Source: Gemmatimonadota bacterium (GTDB taxonomy: Bacteria; Gemmatimonadota; Gemmatimonadetes; Longimicrobiales; Gaopeijiaceae). Taken from it: a DNA stretch of 58,162 bases. Below the pieces are notes generated by a model that was not told where the DNA came from, searched no databases, and saw only the letters and a program-made list of their open reading frames with translations. Location: contig JADFRS010000003.1 in NCBI GenBank assembly GCA_022561145.1, forward strand, positions 1-58,162. Reading direction: 5' to 3'. Numbering within the stretch: the stretch's first letter is position 1; each line of letters opens with the position of its first letter. Positions 43,878-53,063 of this stretch are shown here, piece by piece. The translations under genes and the position numbers were made by a program.

Positions 43878-45176
43878 GTGGAAAAGCCGACTGGCCGTGA
43901 GTCGATACTGAAACAGCACATGGACATTCCTCGGGATCAGAAACCGAGGACGCGCAAGCGCATCATCCAATGGAGCGTCGCGGTGATCGCGCTCGTGGGG
44001 ATCACGGGTGTGCTGAGAAATCTGGAGCCGGCTGCTCCGTCCGTGGATGCCGCGACTGTCTGGAGAGACACGGTCCAACACGGCACCATGATTCGCCAGG
44101 TCCGTGGCCCGGGTACACTGGTGCCCGAGCGGATGCGTTGGATTACTGCGCTGACGGCCGGACGGGTCGAGCAGATCATGATCCTGCCCGGCACCGAGGT
44201 CGAAGCGAACACGATCATCATCCGGATGAGCAATCCGGACGAAGAGGTGAAGCTCCTGCAGGCGCAGCAGCAGCTTTCTAGCGCCGAGGGGATACTCATC
44301 CAACTGCGTTCTTCCCTCGAGACTCAGAGGCTGGCACAGGCGGGTGTGGTGGCTCAAGTCCGCACGCAGTACCGGAATGCGCTTCGAGAGCATCAAACGA
44401 ACCAGCGCCTCTACGACATCAATCCCCAACTCGTGGCCGGCACCGAGTTGGCCCGAACGCGGGATCAGGTCGCGGAGTTCGAGGAGCGTTTGGAGCTCGA
44501 GGAGGCACGCCTGACCGTGCAGGAAGGGTCCAGGGAGGAGCAGATCGTGGCGCAGGGCGTCCAGGTTGATCGCCTTAGGGACATCGTAGAGTTCAACCAG
44601 GCCCGTGTCGCCTCGCTCGACGTGACCGCGGGCGTGTCGGGCGTGTTGGCCGAGTTGCCCCTCGACGAGGGTCAGTGGGTCCAGTCCGGGGGAACGCTCG
44701 CGCGCGTGGTGCAACCGGGGCGGCTCAAGGCGGAGATTCGCATTCCCCAGACGCAGGCTCAGGATATCGCGGTCGGCCAGATGGCCTACATCGATACCCG
44801 CAACGATACGATTATCGGTTACGTCGTCAGGATCGATCCATCCGTGCAGCAAGGCACGGTTACGATCGACGTGGCGCTTCCGGCGGACCTTCCGAGGAGT
44901 GCGCGTCCCGACTTGAGCGTGGACGGGAACGTGGTGATCCAGCGCCTCGACGATATCACGTTTGTCGGGCGTCCGGCCTACGGACAGGCGAATCAGAGGG
45001 TTGGGATGTTCAGGCTTACCGGAGACGGGTATGCGGAGCGCGTGAGCGTCTTGCTCGGAGCGAGCTCCGTCAACGAGATCGAAGTGCGAGAAGGGTTGCA
45101 GCCCGGAGACATTGTGATTCTGTCGGACATGTCCCAGTGGGACGGATTCGACCGAGTGAAGCTTAAGGGCGGTTGA
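43878..45176 (+). CDS. HlyD/MacA-type membrane fusion protein
   Basis: A 432-aa periplasmic adaptor. A single N-terminal membrane helix (IIQWSVAVIALVGITGVL) is followed by a biotinyl-lipoyl half (RQVRGPGTLVPERMRWITAL), a long coiled-coil hairpin (about residues 120-240), the second lipoyl half (TAGVSGVLAELPLDEGQWV) and beta-barrel regions. It bridges an inner-membrane transporter and the TolC-type channel encoded just upstream. The GTG at 43878 has a GAGG about 9 bases upstream. Its expected permease partner is not in the window. Confidence 0.9.
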   Translation: MEKPTGRESILKQHMDIPRDQKPRTRKRIIQWSVAVIALVGITGVLRNLEPAAPSVDAATVWRDTVQHGTMIRQVRGPGTLVPERMRWITALTAGRVEQIMILPGTEVEANTIIIRMSNPDEEVKLLQAQQQLSSAEGILIQLRSSLETQRLAQAGVVAQVRTQYRNALREHQTNQRLYDINPQLVAGTELARTRDQVAEFEERLELEEARLTVQEGSREEQIVAQGVQVDRLRDIVEFNQARVASLDVTAGVSGVLAELPLDEGQWVQSGGTLARVVQPGRLKAEIRIPQTQAQDIAVGQMAYIDTRNDTIIGYVVRIDPSVQQGTVTIDVALPADLPRSARPDLSVDGNVVIQRLDDITFVGRPAYGQANQRVGMFRLTGDGYAERVSVLLGASSVNEIEVREGLQPGDIVILSDMSQWDGFDRVKLKGG

Positions 45177-45271
45177 CGGCCCCTTGAAACTCATGCCGTG
45201 GGGTTCACGTAGGGGCGCTCGGCGACGGATGGTTCCAATCGAAGTCAAACGGTACGGAGAGGGAAGGAAGA

Positions 45272-46027
45272 ATGGAAAACGAGACCACCAATGGGCACTC
45301 GCTGATTCACCTGAATGCCCTGACCAAGGTTTTCTACACCGAGGAAGTAGAGACCCACGCGCTGTCCGAGATCCACTTGGACATCAAGGCGGGCGAGTTC
45401 GTCTCGATTGCCGGACCCTCGGGTTGCGGAAAGACGACCATGTTGTCGATCCTCGGCCTGCTGGATTCGCCGACGGGCGGCCTGTACCTGCTCGACGGCG
45501 AGCCGGTGGAGGAGCTGTCGGCTTCGCAGCGCGCGAAGATCCGTAACCAGGCGATCGGGTTCATCTTCCAGGCGTTCAACCTGATCGGCGACCTGACGGT
45601 CTACGAGAACGTCGAGCTTCCGCTGACGTACCGGGGCATGCCGGGCAGCGAGCGCAAGGAGCGCACGCACGCTTCACTGGAGCGTGTGGGTATGGCCCAC
45701 CGCATGAGCCACTACCCGAGCCAACTCTCGGGCGGTCAGCAGCAGCGCGTGGCGGTGGCCCGTGCCATCGTGGGGCGGCCCTTGATCCTGCTTGCCGATG
45801 AGCCTACGGGTAACCTGGACTCGAAGAACGGCAGCGCGGTGATGGGCCTGCTCAAGGAGCTGCACGCCGAGGGCGCGACGATCTGCATGGTGACGCACGA
45901 TCCTCGCTACGCCCACGTGGCGGACCGCACGGTGCACCTGTTCGACGGCCAGATCGTCGACGAAGAGGATGTGAAGCGTGCCGAGCACGCGTCCAAGCTG
46001 GAGGAGTCCGGTTTCGACATGGCTTGA
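45272..46027 (+). CDS. LolD/MacB-type ABC ATPase
   Basis: A 251-aa ABC ATPase of the LolD/FtsE/MacB type. Walker A GPSGCGKTT, signature LSGGQQQR, Walker B LILLADEPTGNLDS and H-loop MVTHD are all standard. The ATG at 45272 follows a GGAAGGAAG site. It belongs with the fusion protein upstream. An FtsX-like permease should be its partner but is not found beside it. Confidence 0.93.
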   Translation: MENETTNGHSLIHLNALTKVFYTEEVETHALSEIHLDIKAGEFVSIAGPSGCGKTTMLSILGLLDSPTGGLYLLDGEPVEELSASQRAKIRNQAIGFIFQAFNLIGDLTVYENVELPLTYRGMPGSERKERTHASLERVGMAHRMSHYPSQLSGGQQQRVAVARAIVGRPLILLADEPTGNLDSKNGSAVMGLLKELHAEGATICMVTHDPRYAHVADRTVHLFDGQIVDEEDVKRAEHASKLEESGFDMA

Positions 46028-46050
46028 AACAAGCCTGCAGGTGCTTGACC

Positions 46051-46084
46051 GGGAGGGTGGCCGCGGCCACCCTCCCAATTTTTT
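46051..46084 (+). terminator. Strong intrinsic terminator after the ABC ATPase
   Basis: A perfect 13-bp inverted repeat from 46051 to 46076 (arms beginning GGGAGGGTGGCC and ending CCACCCTCCC) is followed at once by AATTTTTT (46077-46084). This is the textbook form and the best terminator in the window. It separates the first ATPase gene from the second. Confidence 0.93.
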
Positions 46085-46325
46085 GTGCTGTGCCAGATTT
46101 CAGCACGGCCCCTCGAGAGGCCAAAGACCCGCGTGAAACCACACCCAAGCGTCGAGCGTAGGGCCTTGAGAAACAGCGGAGGTCGGGTTGTTGGTTGACT
46201 CTGTGGACTCCGCATGTTCGATTCTGGGACGGAACCACCATCTGGCTTTGTCGTCAGGGCCTCATGTGAATCACGAATGCAAGCGCCCTAACGACTGATA
46301 GATCAATACTTTAACCGAACTGACG
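46085..46325 (+). promoter_or_regulatory. Leader region of the second ATPase/two-component operon
   Basis: About 240 bases between the terminator and the second ATPase gene. I see no gene. As transcription is stopped just upstream, a promoter for the downstream ATPase, response regulator and kinase should be here, but no clear -35/-10 or -24/-12 element can be named; the A+T-rich end near 46300 is a candidate location only. Confidence 0.35.
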
Positions 46326-47000
46326 ATGTCACTGATCAAAACGAGAGGGATGGAGAAGTCCTACAAGACCGGGGCGGGTGAGACGTTCGTGCTTCGGCGC
46401 ATCGACCTGGACATCGAGCAGGGTGACTTCATAACCATCATGGGTCCGTCCGGGGCGGGAAAATCCACCCTCCTCAGCATTCTGGGGATGCTCGACGGCG
46501 ACTGGCGAGGTGAGTACTGGCTCGTCGACGAACCGGTGCACGCGATGAAGCCCAGGGCTCGCATCGAGTTGAACAAGGAGTACATGGGCTTCGTCTTCCA
46601 GCAGTACCACCTTCTGGATGACCTCACGGTCTACGAAAACCTCGAGATTCCACTCTCGTACAGGAACGTGAGGCGCAAGGAGCGGCAGGCCATGGTCGCC
46701 GACACGCTCGACCGCTTCCAGATCGTGGGTAAGAAGGACCTGTTCCCCACACAACTTTCGGGTGGCCAGCAGCAGCTGGTGGCCGTGGCGCGGGCCGTGA
46801 TTGCCGAACCCAAGGTAATCCTTGCCGACGAGCCGACCGGTAGCCTGCACTCGAGCCAGGGCCGGATGATCATGGACCTCCTGAAGCAACTCAACCGGGA
46901 GGGCACCACGATCATCCAGGTCACGCACAACGAGAGCTACGCCGCGTACGGCGACCGCATCATCAATCTCAGGGACGGCTGGCTCGTCGACGACGAGTGA
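46326..47000 (+). CDS. Second LolD/MacB-type ABC ATPase with altered motifs
   Basis: A 224-aa ATPase of the same family. Walker [10 protein letters not shown] and Walker B VILADEP are intact, but the D-loop reads TGSLHS where the Asp of TGNLDS should be, and the signature continues [14 protein letters not shown], with Leu for the usual Arg. It therefore may work with reduced or asymmetric activity, or pair with the other ATPase. The ATG at 46326 has no strong ribosome site. It precedes the response-regulator gene by 35 bases. Confidence 0.9.
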   Translation: MSLIKTRGMEKSYKTGAGETFVLRRIDLDIEQGDFITIMGPSGAGKSTLLSILGMLDGDWRGEYWLVDEPVHAMKPRARIELNKEYMGFVFQQYHLLDDLTVYENLEIPLSYRNVRRKERQAMVADTLDRFQIVGKKDLFPTQLSGGQQQLVAVARAVIAEPKVILADEPTGSLHSSQGRMIMDLLKQLNREGTTIIQVTHNESYAAYGDRIINLRDGWLVDDE

Positions 47001-47035
47001 TGTGGGTCCAGTGATCCAGAGCGGGTAGGGCTTCC

Positions 47036-48397
47036 ATGGCCGACGATCCGGTTCGTGTGCTGGTCGCGGATGACCAGCCCGACGTGCTCGAGGCGCTTCG
47101 GCTTCTCCTGAAGGCTGAGGGCATCGAAACAGAGACCGTCAGTTCTCCGGCGGGAATTCTCGAGAGGCTCGAGAAGTCGGACTTCGACGCCGTCCTCATG
47201 GACCTCAACTACACGCGGGACACTACCTCCGGACAAGAGGGCCTTGATCTCCTGAGCGAGCTGCGCCTGCTCGACGCCACCGTGCCCGTGGTAGTCATGA
47301 CGGCCTGGGGCAGCGTCGATGGCGCCGTCGAGGCCATCCGTCGGGGCGCCAAGGACTACATTGAGAAACCCTGGGACAACGAGCGACTGCTACAGACGCT
47401 GCGAACCCACATCGAGTTGGCCGGTGCGGTCCGCAAGAGCCAACGCCTCGAAGGCGAGAACCGGCTGCTCAAGGGGCCAGGAGCGCCGGACCTGATCTCC
47501 CGATCCAAGGAAATGGCCCCGGTAATCGAGATGATGGAGCGCGTGGGCCCGTCGGATGCAAACGTGCTGATCACGGGGGAGCACGGGACCGGCAAAGACG
47601 TCGTTGCCAGATGGCTTCATGGGGTCTCGCACAGGGCGAACAAGCCGCTGGTGGCCTTGAATGCCGGTGGTTTCAGCGAAGGTGTCTTCGAGAGCGAGTT
47701 GTTCGGGCACGTGAAGGGCGCCTTTACCGATGCCAAGACCGACCGGGTAGGCTGTTTCGAATTGGCTGACGCGGGCACTCTCTTCTTGGATGAGATCGCC
47801 AACATTTCGCTGCAGCAACAGGCGAAGCTGCTCAGGGTGCTGGAGACGGGCGAGATCCAGCGAGTGGGTTCGTCGAAGGTCAGAAAGGTCGACGTTCGCT
47901 TCATCTCTGCCACCAACGCCGATCTGGCGGGGATCGTGGAAGACGGGCGTTTCCGGGAGGACCTCCTTTACCGATTGAACACTGTCGAGATTCAGCTACC
48001 TCCGCTTCGTGCCCGACGGGTGGATATTCCGCTTCTGGCGGAACATTTCCTGGCCTATCAGTCGGAACGGTACGACAAGGTTTTCGACGGCTTCTCGGAG
48101 GAGGCCACCCAGGCGTTGTTGGCTCACCCGTGGCCGGGCAACGTTCGCGAATTGCAGCACGCCGTGGAACGAGCCGTGCTCATGGCGCAGGGAGAGCTGA
48201 TCCAGGCAGTGGACCTGGGACTTCGGCGCCGGCCCGAGGGTGGCGCCGTGATGGAAGAACTCACGCTCGACGACGCCGAAAGAATACTCATCGAGAAGGC
48301 CTTGGAGAGAAACCAAGGCAACGTCACCAAAGCCGCTGACGAGCTGGGGCTCAGCCGAAGCGCCCTCTACCGCAGGCTGCAGCGCTACGGCATGTGA
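47036..48397 (+). CDS. NtrC-family sigma-54-dependent response regulator
   Basis: A 453-aa regulator: receiver domain (phosphate site Asp56 in LMDLNY), AAA+ domain with Walker A GEHGTGKD (181-188) and a Fis-type helix-turn-helix at the C-terminus (NVTKAADELGLSRSALYRRL). The sigma-54-contact loop, normally GAFTGA, reads GAFTDA at 228-233. The sixth-position change is seen in some families, and may still activate sigma-54 promoters or act by another route. It presumably controls the adjacent exporter. Its stop overlaps the GTG of the kinase gene. Confidence 0.92.
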   Translation: MADDPVRVLVADDQPDVLEALRLLLKAEGIETETVSSPAGILERLEKSDFDAVLMDLNYTRDTTSGQEGLDLLSELRLLDATVPVVVMTAWGSVDGAVEAIRRGAKDYIEKPWDNERLLQTLRTHIELAGAVRKSQRLEGENRLLKGPGAPDLISRSKEMAPVIEMMERVGPSDANVLITGEHGTGKDVVARWLHGVSHRANKPLVALNAGGFSEGVFESELFGHVKGAFTDAKTDRVGCFELADAGTLFLDEIANISLQQQAKLLRVLETGEIQRVGSSKVRKVDVRFISATNADLAGIVEDGRFREDLLYRLNTVEIQLPPLRARRVDIPLLAEHFLAYQSERYDKVFDGFSEEATQALLAHPWPGNVRELQHAVERAVLMAQGELIQAVDLGLRRRPEGGAVMEELTLDDAERILIEKALERNQGNVTKAADELGLSRSALYRRLQRYGM

Positions 48398-49830
48398 CGA
48401 ACCCGCCTCCTCCAGTCGTGCCGGCCTCAGTTGCGCCACCGGGGCGTCGATGGTGGGAAAGAGTGAGGTACGACCGCAAGATCGTCGTTCTCACGCTCAT
48501 GGCCGGGCTCCCGGGAGTGGCGCTGTCGCTGGGATTCCTGTGGCTCGGGCCGTACTCCGCCAAAGTGCAGTGGACGGTCTCGGTGTTTCTTCTGTGTGGG
48601 TGGTTCGGGTTCACCTACGCCGTGCGGGAACGCGTGGTGAGGCCCCTCCAAACACTGTCCAACATGCTCGCGGGTCTCAGGGAAGGGGATTTTTCGATCC
48701 GCGTGCGGGGTGCGGGTACGTCAGACCCTCTCGCCCTCACATATCTGGAGCTCAACGCGCTCGAGGAGGTCCTGCGGGAGCAGCGCCTGGGCGCTGTCGA
48801 GGCCACGCGCCTTCTGAGGAGGGTGCTGGAAGAGGTGGATCTCGCCGTCTTCGCCTTCGACGAATCCGAAACCTTGCGACTCCTGAACGGCGCCGGTGAA
48901 CGTTTGCTTGGACAGCCCGCTGAACGGCTCATGGGGCGAACGGCCACCGATCTAAGGCTTGGCGATACGCTCCACGGTGTGGCGCCGCGCACGCTGGAGA
49001 TCAACCACCCGGGTGGGGGAGGTCGATGGGAGCTCCGCCGTACGGTGGTGCGTCAGGAGGGGCAGCCCCTTCGGCTGATCGTGCTCTCCGATTTGAGCCG
49101 GGCATTACGTGAAGAGGAGCGACAGGCGTGGAAGCGCATCATCCGCGTGCTCAGCCACGAGATCAATAACTCGCTCGCTCCCATCAAGTCGATCGCAGGA
49201 AGCCTTCATGGCCTTCTTCTAAAGCAGAGCGACGGCCCCTTGGACGAGGATATAGCCAAGGGACTCGAGGTCATTTCGGGACGCGCGGAGTCGCTCGGCC
49301 GTTTCATGCAGTCGTATGCCCGGCTGGCGCGGTTGCCGGAACCGGAGCTGACGACGGTCGACGTAGCTACGCTCGTGTGCCACACCGCAGAGATCGAGAC
49401 TCGCGTCTCGGTTGTGGTGAAGCCCGGGCCGGACCTCTCCGTGCAGGCGGATGCGGCCCAACTCGAGCAACTTCTCATCAACTTGATCAAGAACGCGGTG
49501 GATGCTTGCCTGGAAACCGGTGGCAAGGTTGAAGTGTCCTGGAGGCGCATCGGCAACACGCTCCACGTGCTCGTGGACGACGAGGGTCCTGGCCTTCCGT
49601 CGGATACCGGGAACCTGTTCGTGCCGTTCTATACGACCAAGCCGGGGGGGAGCGGCATCGGTCTGGCGCTGAGCCGCCAGATCGCAGAGGGGCACGGGGG
49701 AAGCCTCTTGCTCGCGAACCGTAAGGGTGGAGTGGGCGCACGGGCGCGTCTGACCCTCCCGCTCGACCTGAGCGATACCGCCGCGGTGGCGACGCTGGCG
49801 GGGTCGGAGGAAGAGGGGGAGGAGGCTTGA
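48394..49830 (+). CDS. Membrane sensor histidine kinase
   Basis: A 478-aa kinase, the partner of the upstream regulator (GTGA overlap). Two membrane helices (about 28-50 and 58-73), a HAMP-like segment, a PAS-like domain (about 140-235), then the HisKA helix with His255 in SHEINNSLAP and a HATPase with the N-box INLIKNAVDA, DDEGPGLP and GGSGIGLALSRQI. The periplasmic loop is very short, so it probably senses within the membrane or by its PAS domain, as in BceS- or NtrY-like kinases; it may detect the exporter state. Confidence 0.92.
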   Translation: MTNPPPPVVPASVAPPGRRWWERVRYDRKIVVLTLMAGLPGVALSLGFLWLGPYSAKVQWTVSVFLLCGWFGFTYAVRERVVRPLQTLSNMLAGLREGDFSIRVRGAGTSDPLALTYLELNALEEVLREQRLGAVEATRLLRRVLEEVDLAVFAFDESETLRLLNGAGERLLGQPAERLMGRTATDLRLGDTLHGVAPRTLEINHPGGGGRWELRRTVVRQEGQPLRLIVLSDLSRALREEERQAWKRIIRVLSHEINNSLAPIKSIAGSLHGLLLKQSDGPLDEDIAKGLEVISGRAESLGRFMQSYARLARLPEPELTTVDVATLVCHTAEIETRVSVVVKPGPDLSVQADAAQLEQLLINLIKNAVDACLETGGKVEVSWRRIGNTLHVLVDDEGPGLPSDTGNLFVPFYTTKPGGSGIGLALSRQIAEGHGGSLLLANRKGGVGARARLTLPLDLSDTAAVATLAGSEEEGEEA

Positions 49831-49888
49831 GCTGCGGTGCCCTCGTCCTCGGGGGCCATCAGACGACAAGACAGCCAGTATCTCAGGT

Positions 49889-50368
49889 TCAATCGTTGAA
49901 CGGGGCGTTTGCCACCCAGCCCTCGCCCAGAACCGACTCCCAGGCGTCACGGAGCGGCGAACGCTCGATGCGCAGGTCTCCCCAGTCGGACCACGCCGGC
50001 ACCTTGGTATAATCGCGGTTCGAGTAACAGAACGCCGCTATGCCTTCGGCCCGGATCAGATCGAAATAGGGCGTGAACCAAGCGGACCAGGTCGTCGGAT
50101 CATCCAGTAAATGCGCCTTCGAAGGGATGCTCTCGGGGATGCTCAGCGGCTTCCCTCGAGCCTTCGCCGCGGCGACGAACTCCTCTGTGAAGGCTTGCTG
50201 CGAGTGTGAATCGAACGCCTTACCAAAAAAGTTGATGCCCCACCAATCCACGATTTCGTCGCCCGGGTAGAACGAGGCAGGCCCGGTGCGCGTCACATCG
50301 GAGCGGCAGGGCCGAGAAGGTGCCCCCCCCACCATCGCTGGCGCGGGCGGTGCCCCTCGAAATCCCAC
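49889..50368 (-). pseudogene. Truncated glycoside hydrolase remnant
   Basis: The last 130 residues of this 159-aa frame look like the C-terminal half of a TIM-barrel glycosidase (GH26/GH5-like): FYPGDEIVDWWGINFF, then PLSIPES with the likely nucleophile Glu, and GIAAFCYSNRDY. The N-terminal half with the acid/base Glu is absent, and the first about 30 codons have no homology. The frame runs against the sigma-factor gene, whose upstream region probably replaced the lost part. It is probably inactive. Confidence 0.6.
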
Positions 50369-50396
50369 GCAACCGTTTCTACGACACCTGTGTCAG

Positions 50397-50981
50397 ATGG
50401 ACAGAAGACGCTTGAGTGACCCCTCGCGCAAAGGGCAGGACTTGCAGGAAATGCACCTGGTAGACCGCTCGCGGGCAGGTGATCACGACGCCTTCCGGCT
50501 GCTGTACGAGGCCAATGTGGATCGGATCTACAGGCTCACGTACCGCATGGCCGGAGACGACGATCTGGCCCGTGATTACACGCAGGAGGCGTTTATCCGA
50601 GCCTATCAGCGGCTGCATCAGTTTCGCGGAGACTCGACGTTTTCGACCTGGCTGCACTCGATCGCGGTGTCAGTGACGCTCAACGGTTTGCGGAAGGTGC
50701 AACGACATCGCAAACGCGAGCGGTCCCTCGACGAGGCGCCCCAGCTCGTGGCGCGCACGGAGAGGGTGGAGCCGGACCTGAAGCAGCGGTTGCGGGAAGC
50801 CATTGAAAGGCTCCCGGAAATCTATAAGACGGTGTTCTTGATGCACGATTTGGAAGGTTACAGCCACGGAGAGATCGCCAAGACGCTGGACGTGGCCGAA
50901 GGTACCTCGAAGGCCCGCCTCTCGAGGGCGCGTGCCAAGCTTAGAGAGATGCTGGGGGAATTTGCCCAGGAGTATGTGTGA
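50397..50981 (+). CDS. ECF-type RNA polymerase sigma factor (second)
   Basis: A 194-aa ECF sigma factor. Region 2: AFRLLYEANVDRIYRLTYRM, DYTQEAFIRAYQ, FRGDSTFSTWLHSIAVS; region 4: LPEIYKTVFLMHDLEGYSHGEIAKTLDVAEGTSKARLSRARA-type pattern. The ATG at 50397 is the longest sensible start; an ATG at 50451 is possible. It is coupled to the anti-sigma-like gene by a TGATG overlap. It resembles the ECF groups with an SARP/GTS-K-type helix-turn-helix. Confidence 0.9.
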   Translation: MDRRRLSDPSRKGQDLQEMHLVDRSRAGDHDAFRLLYEANVDRIYRLTYRMAGDDDLARDYTQEAFIRAYQRLHQFRGDSTFSTWLHSIAVSVTLNGLRKVQRHRKRERSLDEAPQLVARTERVEPDLKQRLREAIERLPEIYKTVFLMHDLEGYSHGEIAKTLDVAEGTSKARLSRARAKLREMLGEFAQEYV

Positions 50982-51667
50982 TGACAAACGATCGCTTTGA
51001 GGAGTTCCTGAAAGTGCACGGTGACGGTTACAACAGGCCCCCGACGACGCCCAAAGACGCTATATGGAGCGCGATTGAAGGCGCCCTTGTCGAAGAGGGC
51101 ACCCCAAGCGAGGCCGATGTTGTGTCGCTTGCCTCGGCCGGGTCGAAGAAGCAGGCCTCGACCCACAGGTGGCAGCAGGGTTGGGGCGTGTGGGTGGCCG
51201 CTGCGGCCGCGGCGGTTCTGGTGGTTGGGGTCGGGATCGGGAGGATGTCCGTGACACCTCCGGCCGGTAGTGTTCTCGAGGTTGCCATATCGCCCGAGGC
51301 CCAGGCCAGGTCCATGCGTTCGGTTGCCGTCGACTATCTGACGAGGACCGAGTCTCTGCTCACGATGGTCAGCTCGGACGCACGCGCCGGAACCGTGGAC
51401 GCCGAGATGGCGCAGTGGGGTCGCCGGCTGCTCTTGCAGACCCGGCTGCTCATGGACTCGCCGGTGGTCGAAGATCCCGTCATTCGGCAGTTGTTGGACG
51501 ACTTGGAACTCATCCTGATCCAGGTGGCTGGACTCTCTTCCGCCGGGCCGGACAGCGCCCACGACAGGGAAGAGCTGGAGATGATTACGGAAGGTCTAGC
51601 AGACCAGGACATGATGCTGAGGATCCGCTCGGCCATTCCGACCGGAATCATACAACGGGGAATTTAG
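50981..51667 (+). CDS. Putative anti-sigma factor, transmembrane
   Basis: A 228-aa protein with a short cytoplasmic N-terminal region (about 1-65, including APKDAIWSAIEGAL-like helix), a membrane helix (VAAAAAAVLVVGVGIG, about 73-90) and a periplasmic helical domain (about 95-228). The zf-HC2 zinc motif is not seen, so the assignment rests on position, topology and the overlap with the sigma factor. The ATG at 50981 has AGGAG 8 bases upstream. It may read the state of the HEAT-repeat proteins encoded next. Confidence 0.75.
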   Translation: MTNDRFEEFLKVHGDGYNRPPTTPKDAIWSAIEGALVEEGTPSEADVVSLASAGSKKQASTHRWQQGWGVWVAAAAAAVLVVGVGIGRMSVTPPAGSVLEVAISPEAQARSMRSVAVDYLTRTESLLTMVSSDARAGTVDAEMAQWGRRLLLQTRLLMDSPVVEDPVIRQLLDDLELILIQVAGLSSAGPDSAHDREELEMITEGLADQDMMLRIRSAIPTGIIQRGI

Positions 51668-51680
51668 GAGGACGTGAACC

Positions 51681-53063
51681 ATGCATAGATCGATCAAGAT
51701 TGTACTGAGCGGAGCGGTGGTGGCGATCGCCGGTGCCGCCTCGCCGATGGAGGTCCGAGCGGAGGTTGCGGGCCGAGTTGGGTTGGCAGGGGCGCACCTC
51801 GCGGTAGTGTCGAACCTACAGGTGGCCCTTCCGGGGAGTGAGCAGGGCGATCCAGCGGACTCGGTCTACCGAGAGGGCCGAAGGGCGCTGAATCGAGGTG
51901 ATTTCCGGGATGCAGCCCGTGTGTTTTCACGGCTTCGCCGCGACTTCGCCAACTCACGCCGTGTAGGCGACAGCTATTACTTCGAGGCCTACGCGCTTTC
52001 TCGCCTGGGCAGGACCCGGAACCTCGAGTTGGCGCTCGACCTCTTGGACGAGCAGGCGGAGGAATATCCCGACTCGCGGACGAGAGACGACGCTCCCGCT
52101 CTGAGGGTGCGCATCCAAGGTGATCTCGCGGCCCGAGGAGACTCTGAGGCCGCCGCAGATGTTTTCAGGGGGGCGAGTGAATCCTGCGACGACGCAGACC
52201 AGGAGATCCGAGTGATGGCGCTGAGCGCGTTGCTCAATATGGACTCCCAGCGCGCGTTGCCGATCCTCCAGCAGGTGCTCGAGAACCGGGACCAGTGCTC
52301 CACCGAGCTTCGTCGGCAGGCGGTCTTCCTCATCTCACAGCACCAGGGTCCGGAGACGGTCGACATTCTCTTGGATCTGGCCCACCGGAACCCCGACCCG
52401 GATCACGAAGTCCGGGAGCAGGCGGTGTTCTGGCTCTCGCAGGTGCATTCGGATGAAGCGCTGGACGCTCTCGAGTCCATACTGCGCGACGCCGACGATG
52501 AGGACATCCAGGAAAAGGCGATCTTTGCGATCTCGCAGCATGGCTCGGCCCGCAGCACCGCGATCCTGAGGGAGTTCGCCGAGCGCTCCGGTGCCCGGAA
52601 GGACCTGCGGGAGAACGCCATCTTCTGGTTGGGTCAGAGTGAGGGCGGCGGCGAGTATCTTCGCGACCTGTACGACCGTATCGACGACGATGATCTGAAA
52701 GAGAACATCGTCTTCGGCATTGCTCAGTCGAATCGAGCGCCAGACCGTGCGTGGTTGATGGAGAGGGCGCTAGACGAAGGCGAGTCCATCGACGTACGCA
52801 AGAACGCGCTTTTCTGGGCCGGCCAGTCCGGGATCGACGTCAGCCGGCTCGCCGAATTGTACTCGACCGTACGGGACCGGGAGATGAAGGAGCAGGTGAT
52901 CTTCGTGCTCTCGCAGCACAACGGCCCTGAGGCCGTCGATCAACTCCTTCGGATCGCAGAGACGGAGCAGGATACCGAGCTCAAGAAGAACGCCATCTTC
53001 TGGCTTGGCCAGAGCAATGATCCGCGCGTGGCCGAATTCCTGTTGAAGATCATCGGCGGATGA
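51681..53063 (+). CDS. Secreted HEAT-repeat protein (eight repeats)
   Basis: A 460-aa protein. A signal peptide (about 1-27) is followed by a TPR-like segment (about 60-150: GRRALNRGDFRDAARVFSRL) and eight HEAT-like repeats, each with a core such as AVFWLSQ, AIFAISQ, AIFWLGQ, IVFGIAQ, ALFWAGQ and VIFVLSQ, at spacings of about 31-37 residues. The repeats are unusually alike, so they probably expanded recently. HEAT arrays bind peptides or proteins. It is 13 bases after the anti-sigma gene; a periplasmic sensor or effector is likely. Confidence 0.85.
   Translation: MHRSIKIVLSGAVVAIAGAASPMEVRAEVAGRVGLAGAHLAVVSNLQVALPGSEQGDPADSVYREGRRALNRGDFRDAARVFSRLRRDFANSRRVGDSYYFEAYALSRLGRTRNLELALDLLDEQAEEYPDSRTRDDAPALRVRIQGDLAARGDSEAAADVFRGASESCDDADQEIRVMALSALLNMDSQRALPILQQVLENRDQCSTELRRQAVFLISQHQGPETVDILLDLAHRNPDPDHEVREQAVFWLSQVHSDEALDALESILRDADDEDIQEKAIFAISQHGSARSTAILREFAERSGARKDLRENAIFWLGQSEGGGEYLRDLYDRIDDDDLKENIVFGIAQSNRAPDRAWLMERALDEGESIDVRKNALFWAGQSGIDVSRLAELYSTVRDREMKEQVIFVLSQHNGPEAVDQLLRIAETEQDTELKKNAIFWLGQSNDPRVAEFLLKIIGG

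Noticed and set aside
46085-46325. tRNA or small RNA gene in the gap between the ATPases
   Set aside because: No cloverleaf or conserved RNA structure could be found by eye.
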